From NCBI GenBank assembly GCA_949710005.1, contig OX453272.1, forward strand, positions 14,079,588 to 14,143,587: a DNA stretch of 64,000 bases. The letters run 5' to 3'. The notes under the pieces are model-generated. The model had not been told where the DNA came from, searched no databases, and worked only from the letters and a program-made list of their open reading frames with translations. The stretch comes from Ricordea florida. Its lineage: Eukaryota > Cnidaria > Anthozoa > Corallimorpharia > Ricordeidae. The position numbers and the translations under genes were made by a program. Numbering within the stretch: position 1 is the stretch's first letter; every line of letters begins with the position of its first letter. Shown here piece after piece: positions 45,372 to 51,544 of the stretch.

Positions 45372-46586
45372 CTACTTACTCTTCTTTTTAAACTGTTCCA
45401 CAAAATATAGAACCACAGCCATTATCAAAAGCCAAGCATTCTTACCTAAAAACCCAATGACCTCCCCCGCTGTTTTGAAAAGAAAGCTTACAATCGCTCC
45501 AACCATTCCAGGCAATATTTCACCTAGTTTTTTACCAATCGTTTTCAAACCATTACTAACACCTTTACCAAATTTGGCTAGACCTTTGGAAAGATTAGAA
45601 ACGATAACACCAATTACTACACCAACAGCACTCACAACTGCAAATACTGTAAAACCATACTTTTTGAAGATAGCCTTCACACGTTCTCGTAATGGTAGAT
45701 TTTTAAGTATTTCTTCATTTTTACTCTCCAGATCAGCTATTTGTTCTTGGTTGTAAATAATACTCTTTCTTGTTAGTTCTTCAAATTTATTAACCCTATC
45801 TTGCAAACGATCTCTACTTTTTTCTAGATTTTTTAAATTTGATAATCCTCTTTTATTTTTTTCTAACTCATCTTTGTGTTGTTTTAATTCAACTAAAAGT
45901 TTATCAATCTCTATTTTAGATTCTATCTTCTGTTTAACTGCCGCATCTAAATAGCTTTCTGTTTCCGCTATTCTGGTTTGATGTTCCTCGATTATTCTTC
46001 GCTTCTCTTTATCATTATTAATATAAATTTGTCTCTCAAAATCATTTGTTTCCACTACTCTTCTTAAACCTTCTAATGCATTTTTTAAATCCTTAATTTC
46101 TTCATTCTTTTCATTCAAATCATCAATTAGTTTATTATTATTTATAATAACAGTCTGAGAATCAATACCAATTGCTCTCCTAATTTTAACAGGAAGTAGG
46201 TCATAATTTTTTACCAAATCCCCATTATATTTAATAAGTAAATGCTCCCTATTATCAACTCGATCAGTCAATCTAACCCATACCCCTCCCACATCATCGA
46301 TTCTTGCACTGAATGGTGAATTTAGTGGGTCGAAATTGTAGAACTTTTCTTGTATCTTTTTTAAAGCTCGTGACCTATTGCCTTCTTTACTTTCATTAAT
46401 CGGTGGAGATTCTTTATCATCACCTCCCAAACCGCCAAATGAAGTTTCATCCTCATCATCAGGGTTAATTAGAATAGTGGTGGATGATATTGGATCCATT
46501 TCCATATTTTCTCTATCAACATCATCGTCTAGATCAGTTGGTTCAAAGTCTGGTATTTCTTTAGGTATATCTCCTCCTTCTGCCAT
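45372..46586 (-). CDS. Coiled-coil membrane protein of Polinton (404 aa)
   Basis: Acidic N-terminus (residues 1-60), a short globular part (GVWVRLTDRVDNREHLLIKY), a long coiled coil at about 150-295 (repeated E/K/N heptads) and a hydrophobic C-terminal region with at least two candidate membrane helices (TVFAVVSAVGVVIGVIVSN and NAWLLIMAVVLYFVEQF) flanking a GKGVSNGLKTIGKKLG amphipathic stretch. A structural or membrane-penetration role is inferred. Upstream, ATCTTTAAAT sits at 46610-46619, 24 nt before the ATG. No palindrome is inserted in this gene. Confidence 0.75.
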   Translation of the reverse strand: MAEGGDIPKEIPDFEPTDLDDDVDRENMEMDPISSTTILINPDDEDETSFGGLGGDDKESPPINESKEGNRSRALKKIQEKFYNFDPLNSPFSARIDDVGGVWVRLTDRVDNREHLLIKYNGDLVKNYDLLPVKIRRAIGIDSQTVIINNNKLIDDLNEKNEEIKDLKNALEGLRRVVETNDFERQIYINNDKEKRRIIEEHQTRIAETESYLDAAVKQKIESKIEIDKLLVELKQHKDELEKNKRGLSNLKNLEKSRDRLQDRVNKFEELTRKSIIYNQEQIADLESKNEEILKNLPLRERVKAIFKKYGFTVFAVVSAVGVVIGVIVSNLSKGLAKFGKGVSNGLKTIGKKLGEILPGMVGAIVSFLFKTAGEVIGFLGKNAWLLIMAVVLYFVEQFKKKSK

Positions 46587-46609
46587 GATTTTTTACTCAT
46601 CAGTAAGAA

Positions 46610-46619
46610 ATCTTTAAAT
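46610..46619 (-). promoter_or_regulatory. Virion-gene box ATTTAAAGAT
   Basis: 24 nt before the ATG of the coiled-coil gene. Confidence 0.55.
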
Positions 46620-46636
46620 TAAACATATACGATAAC

Positions 46637-47062
46637 CTAAAAGAATTTACTTACCATATAACCCAATGCCAACATACCACCACCTACATATGCCATTTCA
46701 CCCATCTTTTGATTGTCACTAGGTCTATAATAATCCGCAAATTTTGGTTCATGCATTTCAGCGAAGCTGGTCCCGATCTTCGATCGGCTTTGACTATATA
46801 ATTTCAAAGCTTCATCTGTATTCGAAATATTTTTTGATGCGTGATATTTTGCATCCTTTTGTTGTACTTTCCAATCAATTAGTTTCTGTCTATTTTCTTG
46901 ATATTCAGCATAATCTTTTTGATATTTTTCTAATGCCTTATCGTGTCTTATTTTCTCTGTATCTTTTTTATCACCTGAGAGATATTTTGCAAGATATGAT
47001 CCACCAACAAAGGCGGTTGCATTCAAAATAGCTCCTCCAAACATCATTGCTATTGTTGCCAT
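46637..47062 (-). CDS. Two-membrane-helix Polinton protein (141 aa)
   Basis: Hydrophobic N-terminus (MMFGGAILNATAFVGGSYLA), a charged helical middle (ALEKYQKDYAEYQENRQKL), and a hydrophobic C-terminus (YVGGGMLALGYMVSKFF). A GC-rich double hairpin at 46759-46787 encodes SRSKIGTSFAE between the helical middle and the FADYYRPSDNQK block without breaking the frame. A weaker ATCTTTTGAT box is at 47086-47095, 24 nt before the ATG. Confidence 0.7.
   Translation of the reverse strand: MATIAMMFGGAILNATAFVGGSYLAKYLSGDKKDTEKIRHDKALEKYQKDYAEYQENRQKLIDWKVQQKDAKYHASKNISNTDEALKLYSQSRSKIGTSFAEMHEPKFADYYRPSDNQKMGEMAYVGGGMLALGYMVSKFF
46759..46787. repeat. Double-hairpin palindrome 3
   Basis: Stem CAGC loop GAA (46759-46769), linker GTC, stem CCGATC loop TTC (46773-46787). 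In frame in the 141-aa gene. Confidence 0.85.
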
Positions 47063-47098
47063 GTTTCTTACTTAATTTGGTAAAATCTTTTGATCCTC

Positions 47099-47182
47099 TA
47101 AATATGTTTTTAGGTACATACTACCTGACAATACAGCCACCCATTTAGCATAATTTGTAATACTTGAGGATGGGTCGTTCAT
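47099..47182 (-). CDS. Very small Polinton protein (27 aa, perhaps truncated)
   Basis: MNDPSSSITNYAKWVAVLSG and so on, ending at a TAG at 47099. It starts at an ATGA overlap with the stop of the preceding 36-aa gene, which is typical of tightly packed viral genes. The frame may have been shortened by a one-base change; I do not reconstruct it. Confidence 0.45.
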
Positions 47183-47289
47183 AAATGATTCTTTAAGAGC
47201 CTTTTAGCTATATATCCAACTCCAGCAGCTAATCCGATAATAACGGCAGAATCAGTAACAGTTTTCACAAGTTTGTTTTCGGTTGACAT
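47179..47289 (-). CDS. Small single-pass membrane protein (36 aa)
   Basis: Begins MSTENKLVKTVTDSAVIIGL, with one hydrophobic helix (AVIIGLAAGVGYIA) followed by a basic end (KRLLKNHL). ATCTTTA at 47314-47320 is 25 nt before the ATG, the spacing used by the other virion genes, which supports it being a real gene. It overlaps the next start by 4 bp (ATGA). Confidence 0.6.
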   Translation of the reverse strand: MSTENKLVKTVTDSAVIIGLAAGVGYIAKRLLKNHL

Positions 47290-47310
47290 AATTTTTTACT
47301 GTATCAGTAA

Positions 47311-47320
47311 TAAATCTTTA
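47311..47320 (-). promoter_or_regulatory. Virion-gene box TAAAGATTTA
   Basis: 25 nt before the ATG of the 36-aa membrane protein; variant lacking the outer ATT. Confidence 0.5.
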
Positions 47321-47364
47321 GACCCTTTTAGGACCGCGAAGCAAATCACATCATACATACACAC

Positions 47365-47886
47365 TCATATCATTCCCATTTTCAGAGTTGGTTGGGAGGG
47401 TTGGGTGGTAATGTTTTGAGGTGGAACTTTCAGCGTAGCTGGTCCTACGTATCTGGTTGGAACTCGAGATAAATCTACTATCCTATTTTTATCAGCCTCC
47501 TTTTCAGCGGAGCTGGTCCTACGGATTTGTCGGTATCTCATAAACATGTCAAATGCTGTAAACCCTATTCCTACAATGGATAAAACAGTAGTAAAAGATA
47601 ATTCTGGAAGCCAGCTTCCGCTTCGCGGGGAGGACTCCGTCCGATTTGCTTTTGATTCACTCTCTGTATTTTTATTTTCATTTTGCTCTTCCATATTTTT
47701 GGTCTCTTCTTCACGCTTCATCTCCCTAGCTAATGCTTCTTTTGCTTTTTTATTATATTCAGCTAATTTCTTACCAGCAGCAACCTTTTTAGGATCTTTC
47801 TCCCTCTTTTTTGAAGAATTACCTACAGTTTTTTGCTCTTCTTTTGGAGGATCTATAGTAATTTGCTCAACAACTTCTTCAGACAT
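47365..47886 (-). CDS. Basic, membrane-anchored Polinton protein (173 aa)
   Basis: I choose the ATG at 47886 (MSEEVVEQITI) because an ATCTTTA box at 47908-47914 is then 22 nt upstream; an earlier in-frame ATG at 47901 would almost overlap the box. Residues 20-60 are Lys-rich (KREKDPKKVAAGKKLAEYNK), followed by charged repeats and one membrane helix (FTTVLSIVGIGFTAFDMFM). Three palindromes sit in the frame: 47606-47642, 47505-47525 and 47431-47451, encoding SSPRSGSWLPE, RTSSAE and YVGPATLK. Role unknown; the Lys-rich part could contact DNA. Confidence 0.65.
   Translation of the reverse strand: MSEEVVEQITIDPPKEEQKTVGNSSKKREKDPKKVAAGKKLAEYNKKAKEALAREMKREEETKNMEEQNENKNTESESKANRTESSPRSGSWLPELSFTTVLSIVGIGFTAFDMFMRYRQIRRTSSAEKEADKNRIVDLSRVPTRYVGPATLKVPPQNITTQPSQPTLKMGMI
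47431..47451. repeat. Hairpin palindrome 4
   Basis: Stem CAGC loop GTA (47431-47441), then GTCC and TACGTA. In frame. Confidence 0.75.
47505..47525. repeat. Double-hairpin palindrome 5
   Basis: Stem CAGC loop GGA (47505-47515), then stem TCC loop TAC (47517-47525). Close relative of palindrome 4. Confidence 0.75.
47606..47642. repeat. Multiple-hairpin palindrome 6
   Basis: GGAAG/CTTCC dyad, then stem CCGC loop TTC (47618-47628), linker GGA, stem GGAC loop TCC (47632-47642). Confidence 0.8.
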
Positions 47887-47904
47887 TATTTTACATATCA
47901 TTAA

Positions 47905-47914
47905 GAAATCTTTA
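47905..47914 (-). promoter_or_regulatory. Virion-gene box TAAAGATTTC
   Basis: 22 nt before the chosen ATG of the 173-aa gene. Upstream of both this box and the one at 47311 lies a shared GGGTC(C/T)AAAG/GCTTCGCGG-like segment. Confidence 0.5.
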
Positions 47915-47955
47915 GACCCCTTTAGGGCCGCGAAGCAAATAACATCAAATCATGC

Positions 47956-48501
47956 TTAGTAAACAGTATCATACCCATCAGCAGCTTGCTTAGTATCCTG
48001 CTCAGTTTTGTTGAAATCATCTATATTTTTACTTGTAACTTGTTGTATTTTACCTATTTTAACATGTTTAGCAACCTGAAATAGTCCACTAGCAAGTGCT
48101 GCCAATCTTCCTGCTTTCAATGCTAAGAGCCCTACAATGTTTGTCAGTTCGCGATTAACCAAATCATCATTTTTCAAATCATCACAAAGAGCTTCTATAT
48201 CATCCACAGGAACCATGTAAGAAATAACTTTAGAAACTAATTGAAGAGATGAATCTACCAACCCACCGTTAATTTTCTTACCTAATACTGCCTGGTATCG
48301 ATTATAATATTTTTCAATGTCTTTTACCGATAATTTTTTTATATCACCAAGACTCATATCAACCCCTAAATATTCCTTTGTGGTTCCAAGAGCTGCTAGA
48401 ATAGCTAGTGATTCTTGTTTTATTTCAAATTCATTATCATCTTTTACCTCATCTTTTACCTCATCTTTTACATCACTAATATAATCTTCAACTTCTGTCA
48501 T
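47956..48501 (-). CDS. Helical Polinton protein, unknown (181 aa)
   Basis: Acidic start with a KDEV repeat (SDVKDEVKDEVKDD), then SLGDIKKLSVKDIEKYYNRY, a VLGKKINGGLVDSSL block and a helical region (ELTNIVGLLALKAGRLAALA) that is moderately hydrophobic. I know similar sequences from cnidarian Polintons but no function. GTCTTTAAAT at 48527-48536 is 26 nt before the ATG. No palindrome inserted. Confidence 0.7.
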   Translation of the reverse strand: MTEVEDYISDVKDEVKDEVKDDNEFEIKQESLAILAALGTTKEYLGVDMSLGDIKKLSVKDIEKYYNRYQAVLGKKINGGLVDSSLQLVSKVISYMVPVDDIEALCDDLKNDDLVNRELTNIVGLLALKAGRLAALASGLFQVAKHVKIGKIQQVTSKNIDDFNKTEQDTKQAADGYDTVY

Positions 48502-48526
48502 CTTTTAATTTTCTTTCTAAGGTTAG

Positions 48527-48536
48527 GTCTTTAAAT
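48527..48536 (-). promoter_or_regulatory. Virion-gene box ATTTAAAGAC
   Basis: 26 nt before the ATG of the 181-aa gene. Confidence 0.5.
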
Positions 48537-48544
48537 TTATAACT

Positions 48545-49189
48545 TCAGGGACCGACTTTGTCGGAAGCCCCGAAGGGGATCTCCACATAGCAATTAAATG
48601 GGTGACGTAAAGATAAACAAAGTCTAGAATATTTTTCAGTTTTCAGGAGTTGTACAAACTTTTTACGAGTTTTAGAGTCTAAATCACCTCCATAATCTTC
48701 GAAAAGCATCTTCATACCTTTCTGTGATGGATTATGGAATGAAACAACACAAGCTACATTTTCACGGAATGGTTTTGCTATGGATGTTAATTGCTGAGTG
48801 AGAACCCAAACTGATAATCCATGATGTCTTCCGGAGAATGCCAAATCTATAAACTTGTTTGATCGCTTCTTCAGATCATTAGATACAGCACAATCATCTA
48901 AAATTATTAGTGTATTTGTTCCAGAGAATAAAGTTTGACAATCAGTTAATAACTCATTAATCTCATCAATGTTACTTGCATCAGGTGACAATACATAGAA
49001 ATGTTTATCTTTATTAGCAAAATTATGATATGTTTTATTTTTAGAATAAGTTGGGCATATTAAAACAATGTAATCAAAAATTTTTAAGAATGGCCCTCGA
49101 AGCTGTTCAATGAGATACTTTGTTTTCCCACAATTTGTTGGTCCAGTTATAATACAATGGAATGGTATTTTTTCTCGTAATTCTTCCAT
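48545..49189 (-). CDS. Genome-packaging ATPase, A32/FtsK-HerA type (214 aa)
   Basis: Couples ATP hydrolysis to DNA translocation into capsids in this virus class. Walker A GPTNCGKT at residues 16-23, Walker B TLIILDD with acidic pair at 98-99, and a sensor-like VWVLTQQ at 127-133, all intact. The size is normal for Polinton ATPases. The last ten residues (IPFGASDKVGP to stop) are encoded by two adjacent perfect hairpins at 48552-48578 (stem CCGAC with loop TTT, stem CCCC with loop GAA), which look like a late addition to the C-terminus. It sits directly downstream of the capsid gene, the usual neighbourhood. Confidence 0.93.
   Translation of the reverse strand: MEELREKIPFHCIITGPTNCGKTKYLIEQLRGPFLKIFDYIVLICPTYSKNKTYHNFANKDKHFYVLSPDASNIDEINELLTDCQTLFSGTNTLIILDDCAVSNDLKKRSNKFIDLAFSGRHHGLSVWVLTQQLTSIAKPFRENVACVVSFHNPSQKGMKMLFEDYGGDLDSKTRKKFVQLLKTEKYSRLCLSLRHPFNCYVEIPFGASDKVGP
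48552..48578. repeat. Double-hairpin palindrome 7
   Basis: Stem CCGAC loop TTT (48552-48564), linker AAG, stem CCCC loop GAA (48568-48578). Encodes the ATPase C-terminus. Confidence 0.85.
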
Positions 49190-49220
49190 GGTTTTGTATC
49201 ATAACTAAAGGTTTTTTAAG

Positions 49221-50459
49221 TTAGTACTTTATGGATCGCAAACCTGAATTCATAATCTCCATCATTGCATCAGCTACAACAAACATATGACAGGTTATAG
49301 TGCCAGATCCACTTTGTTTTCTTTTAATTTCTAGTTTTACACCATCTTGTGTATTGTTTAATGCTAGACCACCTCCATGAATACCATTATCAGGGTGAGT
49401 TCTCATATCAACCCAAAGAGCAAACTTATCAGCATAAAAATCTTTTTCCTTTACCGACCACCTCTTTTCGGTCGTCCCAAAACGTTTCTTTACCGCCTCC
49501 CATAGATCTGATGGTATCATTCCCTTAGAGTATAATCGATTTGGTACACCATCAACATCTATATTAATTGAGGTTATACCTGGATTGTAAAAAAATTCAG
49601 AGTTACGTGCTCCTGCTGCGATTGGTAATGTAAACAAACATAATATCCCTGTCATTGATCTTCTAGGTAGATTAATATGCTGATTTATAACACCATCACC
49701 GCCTATAGAAAAGGTAAAAGTTTTATGTAGAGTGACATTTTCATAAAAGAATCCTTTACCAACTTGATAAGCTGCTTGTGCCTCACGAGCCAAGTATTCA
49801 CTTGAAATGGAAGAATATTCTAACTCAAGGTTTTTGATTGAATAAGATGGGGTCTTAGTAGTGTCAGAATAAACAACAATATCATTAACTGGAGCAAGTG
49901 TAATCTCAAAGATTAGATGATTATCTAGTGCTTTTGGATAGAAAACTCCATGATCGTTTAAAATAGGATGGTTTAGTGGTATACGATATTTGGTGTTGTG
50001 CACTTTTGAAAGATCAACTTCCTTTGTATCTTGTGTTTTCCCATCGCCTGCTTTTGTTCTAAGTTTTCTCATGTTTACAGAAGAAATACCTTGTTTTAAT
50101 CTATCTTCACGTTCTTCATCTGTTAAGAATAAGTCGTGATATGTTTGAAAAAGATCATATCTTTGAGTATCCTGTAATGTTTCACCTCCAAAAAGAACTC
50201 TAAGTCTAGATACAAGATTACGACCTACATTATTCACAAGTGTATTATTAGCATGCCCATCAACATCTAAATCAAATAGTAGAGATACACTTCCTGGTAC
50301 AATCACTAAATTCTCAGAAAGTTTTGGAATATTTATATATAATGTTTCTCCAGGGCTAGCAGATGATGGGTTGAGAGTAATTCGGTTCATTGTTGATTCC
50401 GCTTTCAAACCAAATGGCTCTCGTGGAATTCTGTTTGGATTAATTTTTTCAGACGTCAT
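49221..50459 (-). CDS. Major capsid protein candidate, double jelly-roll type (412 aa)
   Basis: Position between ATPase and integrase, length and strand-rich sequence fit the Polinton/adintovirus double jelly-roll capsid. Visible blocks: ETLYINIPKL, VPGSVSLLFDLDVDG, RNLVSRLRVLFGGETLQDTQ, DLFQTYHDLFL, YRIPLNHPILNDHGVFYPKA and a second half starting near 235 (FTFSIGGDGVINQHINLPRR) with a C-terminal VKLEIKRKQSGSGTITCHMF. ATCTTTAAAT at 50486-50495 is 27 nt before the ATG. This is the longest virion gene without a palindrome insertion, consistent with strong structural constraint. Confidence 0.85.
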   Translation of the reverse strand: MTSEKINPNRIPREPFGLKAESTMNRITLNPSSASPGETLYINIPKLSENLVIVPGSVSLLFDLDVDGHANNTLVNNVGRNLVSRLRVLFGGETLQDTQRYDLFQTYHDLFLTDEEREDRLKQGISSVNMRKLRTKAGDGKTQDTKEVDLSKVHNTKYRIPLNHPILNDHGVFYPKALDNHLIFEITLAPVNDIVVYSDTTKTPSYSIKNLELEYSSISSEYLAREAQAAYQVGKGFFYENVTLHKTFTFSIGGDGVINQHINLPRRSMTGILCLFTLPIAAGARNSEFFYNPGITSINIDVDGVPNRLYSKGMIPSDLWEAVKKRFGTTEKRWSVKEKDFYADKFALWVDMRTHPDNGIHGGGLALNNTQDGVKLEIKRKQSGSGTITCHMFVVADAMMEIMNSGLRSIKY

Positions 50460-50493
50460 ATTTGATTTATAAGATACTTTGGTTAATCTTTAA
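50460..50493. promoter_or_regulatory. 34-bp divergent capsid/integrase promoter spacer
   Basis: The capsid gene (minus) and integrase gene (plus) diverge from a gap of only 34 bp. The ATCTTTAAAT box (50486-50495) belongs to the minus gene and its last bases overlap the integrase ATG at 50494, so the two transcripts must use overlapping control DNA. Confidence 0.5.
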
Positions 50494-50495
50494 AT
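50486..50495 (-). promoter_or_regulatory. Virion-gene box ATTTAAAGAT
   Basis: 27 nt before the capsid ATG, overlapping the integrase start codon on the other strand. Confidence 0.55.
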
Positions 50496-51543
50496 GAGTT
50501 CTACCTTATCGGAAAAATCGGCGAAGCCGGGCCCGCTCTTCGAGCGTATATATTATTCAACTGAGGGTTATTGGAAAGGATATTCTGCAATTCATAAATT
50601 AGCTGAAAAAGCAAAAGTAAGTGAAGATGTAGCAAAACAATGGTTACAAAAACAAGCAATATGGCAAATATATCTACCGGCACCAAAATATATTCCAAGA
50701 CCACATTGGACTGTAGATAAACCTAATCAGATTCACCAAGCAGATTTATTATTTTTACCGCATGATAGAGTTGGAAGAAAAACATATAAATACGCATTAG
50801 TTGTGGTTGATGTTGCCTCAAGATACAAAGATTCCGAACCATTAACTTCAAAAGAAAGTAGGGAAATTTCAAATGCTTTTGAAAAAATATATTCCAGGAA
50901 GTTAAAATATCCCAAAACATTAATTGTTGATCCTGGAAGAGAATTTATGGGTGATGTGACAAAACTTATGAATTACCATAATGTGAAAATACAGAGAAGT
51001 GAAGCTGGAAATCATAGAGCTCAAGCATTTGTTGAAAGAGCAAACAGAACATTAAGCGAACGATTATTTAGTCATCAATATGCACAAGAAATGCTGCAGG
51101 ATGAAAGGTCAAGAGTATGGGTAAAACGATTACCAGCTATTTTGAAAACTTTGAATAATACACCAACAAGATTAACTGGAAAAGAACCTGATGAGGCTAT
51201 AAAACAGAAAGAAGTTGATATTGAACCTAAAAAATATAAGAGAGTTGTTGGTCTTGATGAAGTTAGGTTGCCGTCCGATGTTAAAGTTAGATACTTATTA
51301 TCTCCTGGCGAGCTTGAAGGTGGAGAACGAAGAAGAGCTACTGATCCTATTTGGAGTATACAAGTTTATTATATTACGCGTAGCGTCGTTTCACCTAATC
51401 AACCAGTTTTATATTATATCCGCCCAGAGGGCGGGCCCGGCTCCGCCGATTTAATAGATGGACCAAAACATGGGTTTGTAAGAGAAGAACTTCAAGTTGT
51501 GCCAGATGATACTGAGTTGCCGCCTAATTCTGTTTTGAAATGA
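50494..51543 (+). CDS. Retroviral-type DDE integrase (349 aa)
   Basis: Inserts the element DNA into the host genome. Catalytic triad is visible: D84 (QADLLFLP), D146 (IVDPGREF) and E181 (FVERANRTL), giving the D,D(35)E spacing of retroviral integrases. The C-terminal part (PKHGFVREELQVVPDDTELPPN) is typical of Polinton integrases. Three palindromes lie in frame: 50519-50546 (peptide KSAKPGPLFER near the N-terminus), 51376-51386 (ITRSV) and 51421-51448 (RPEGGPGSAD). All are outside the catalytic core. The frame is intact. It ends 1 bp before the convergent polymerase stop. Confidence 0.95.
   Translation: MSSTLSEKSAKPGPLFERIYYSTEGYWKGYSAIHKLAEKAKVSEDVAKQWLQKQAIWQIYLPAPKYIPRPHWTVDKPNQIHQADLLFLPHDRVGRKTYKYALVVVDVASRYKDSEPLTSKESREISNAFEKIYSRKLKYPKTLIVDPGREFMGDVTKLMNYHNVKIQRSEAGNHRAQAFVERANRTLSERLFSHQYAQEMLQDERSRVWVKRLPAILKTLNNTPTRLTGKEPDEAIKQKEVDIEPKKYKRVVGLDEVRLPSDVKVRYLLSPGELEGGERRRATDPIWSIQVYYITRSVVSPNQPVLYYIRPEGGPGSADLIDGPKHGFVREELQVVPDDTELPPNSVLK
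50519..50546. repeat. Double-hairpin palindrome 8
   Basis: Stem CGGC loop GAA (50519-50529), linker GGCC, stem CGCTC loop TTC (50534-50546). In frame near the integrase N-terminus. Confidence 0.88.
51421..51448. repeat. Double-hairpin palindrome 9
   Basis: Stem CGCCC loop AGA (51421-51433), linker GGCC, stem CGGC loop TCC (51438-51448). In frame near the integrase C-terminus. Same architecture and linker as palindrome 8. Confidence 0.88.
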
Positions 51544-51544
51544 T

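Noticed and set aside
45372-47062. Searched for an adenain-like protease among the small minus-strand proteins
   Set aside because: No His/Asp/Cys arrangement with the usual spacing or surrounding motifs was seen; the proteins are helical and membrane-linked.
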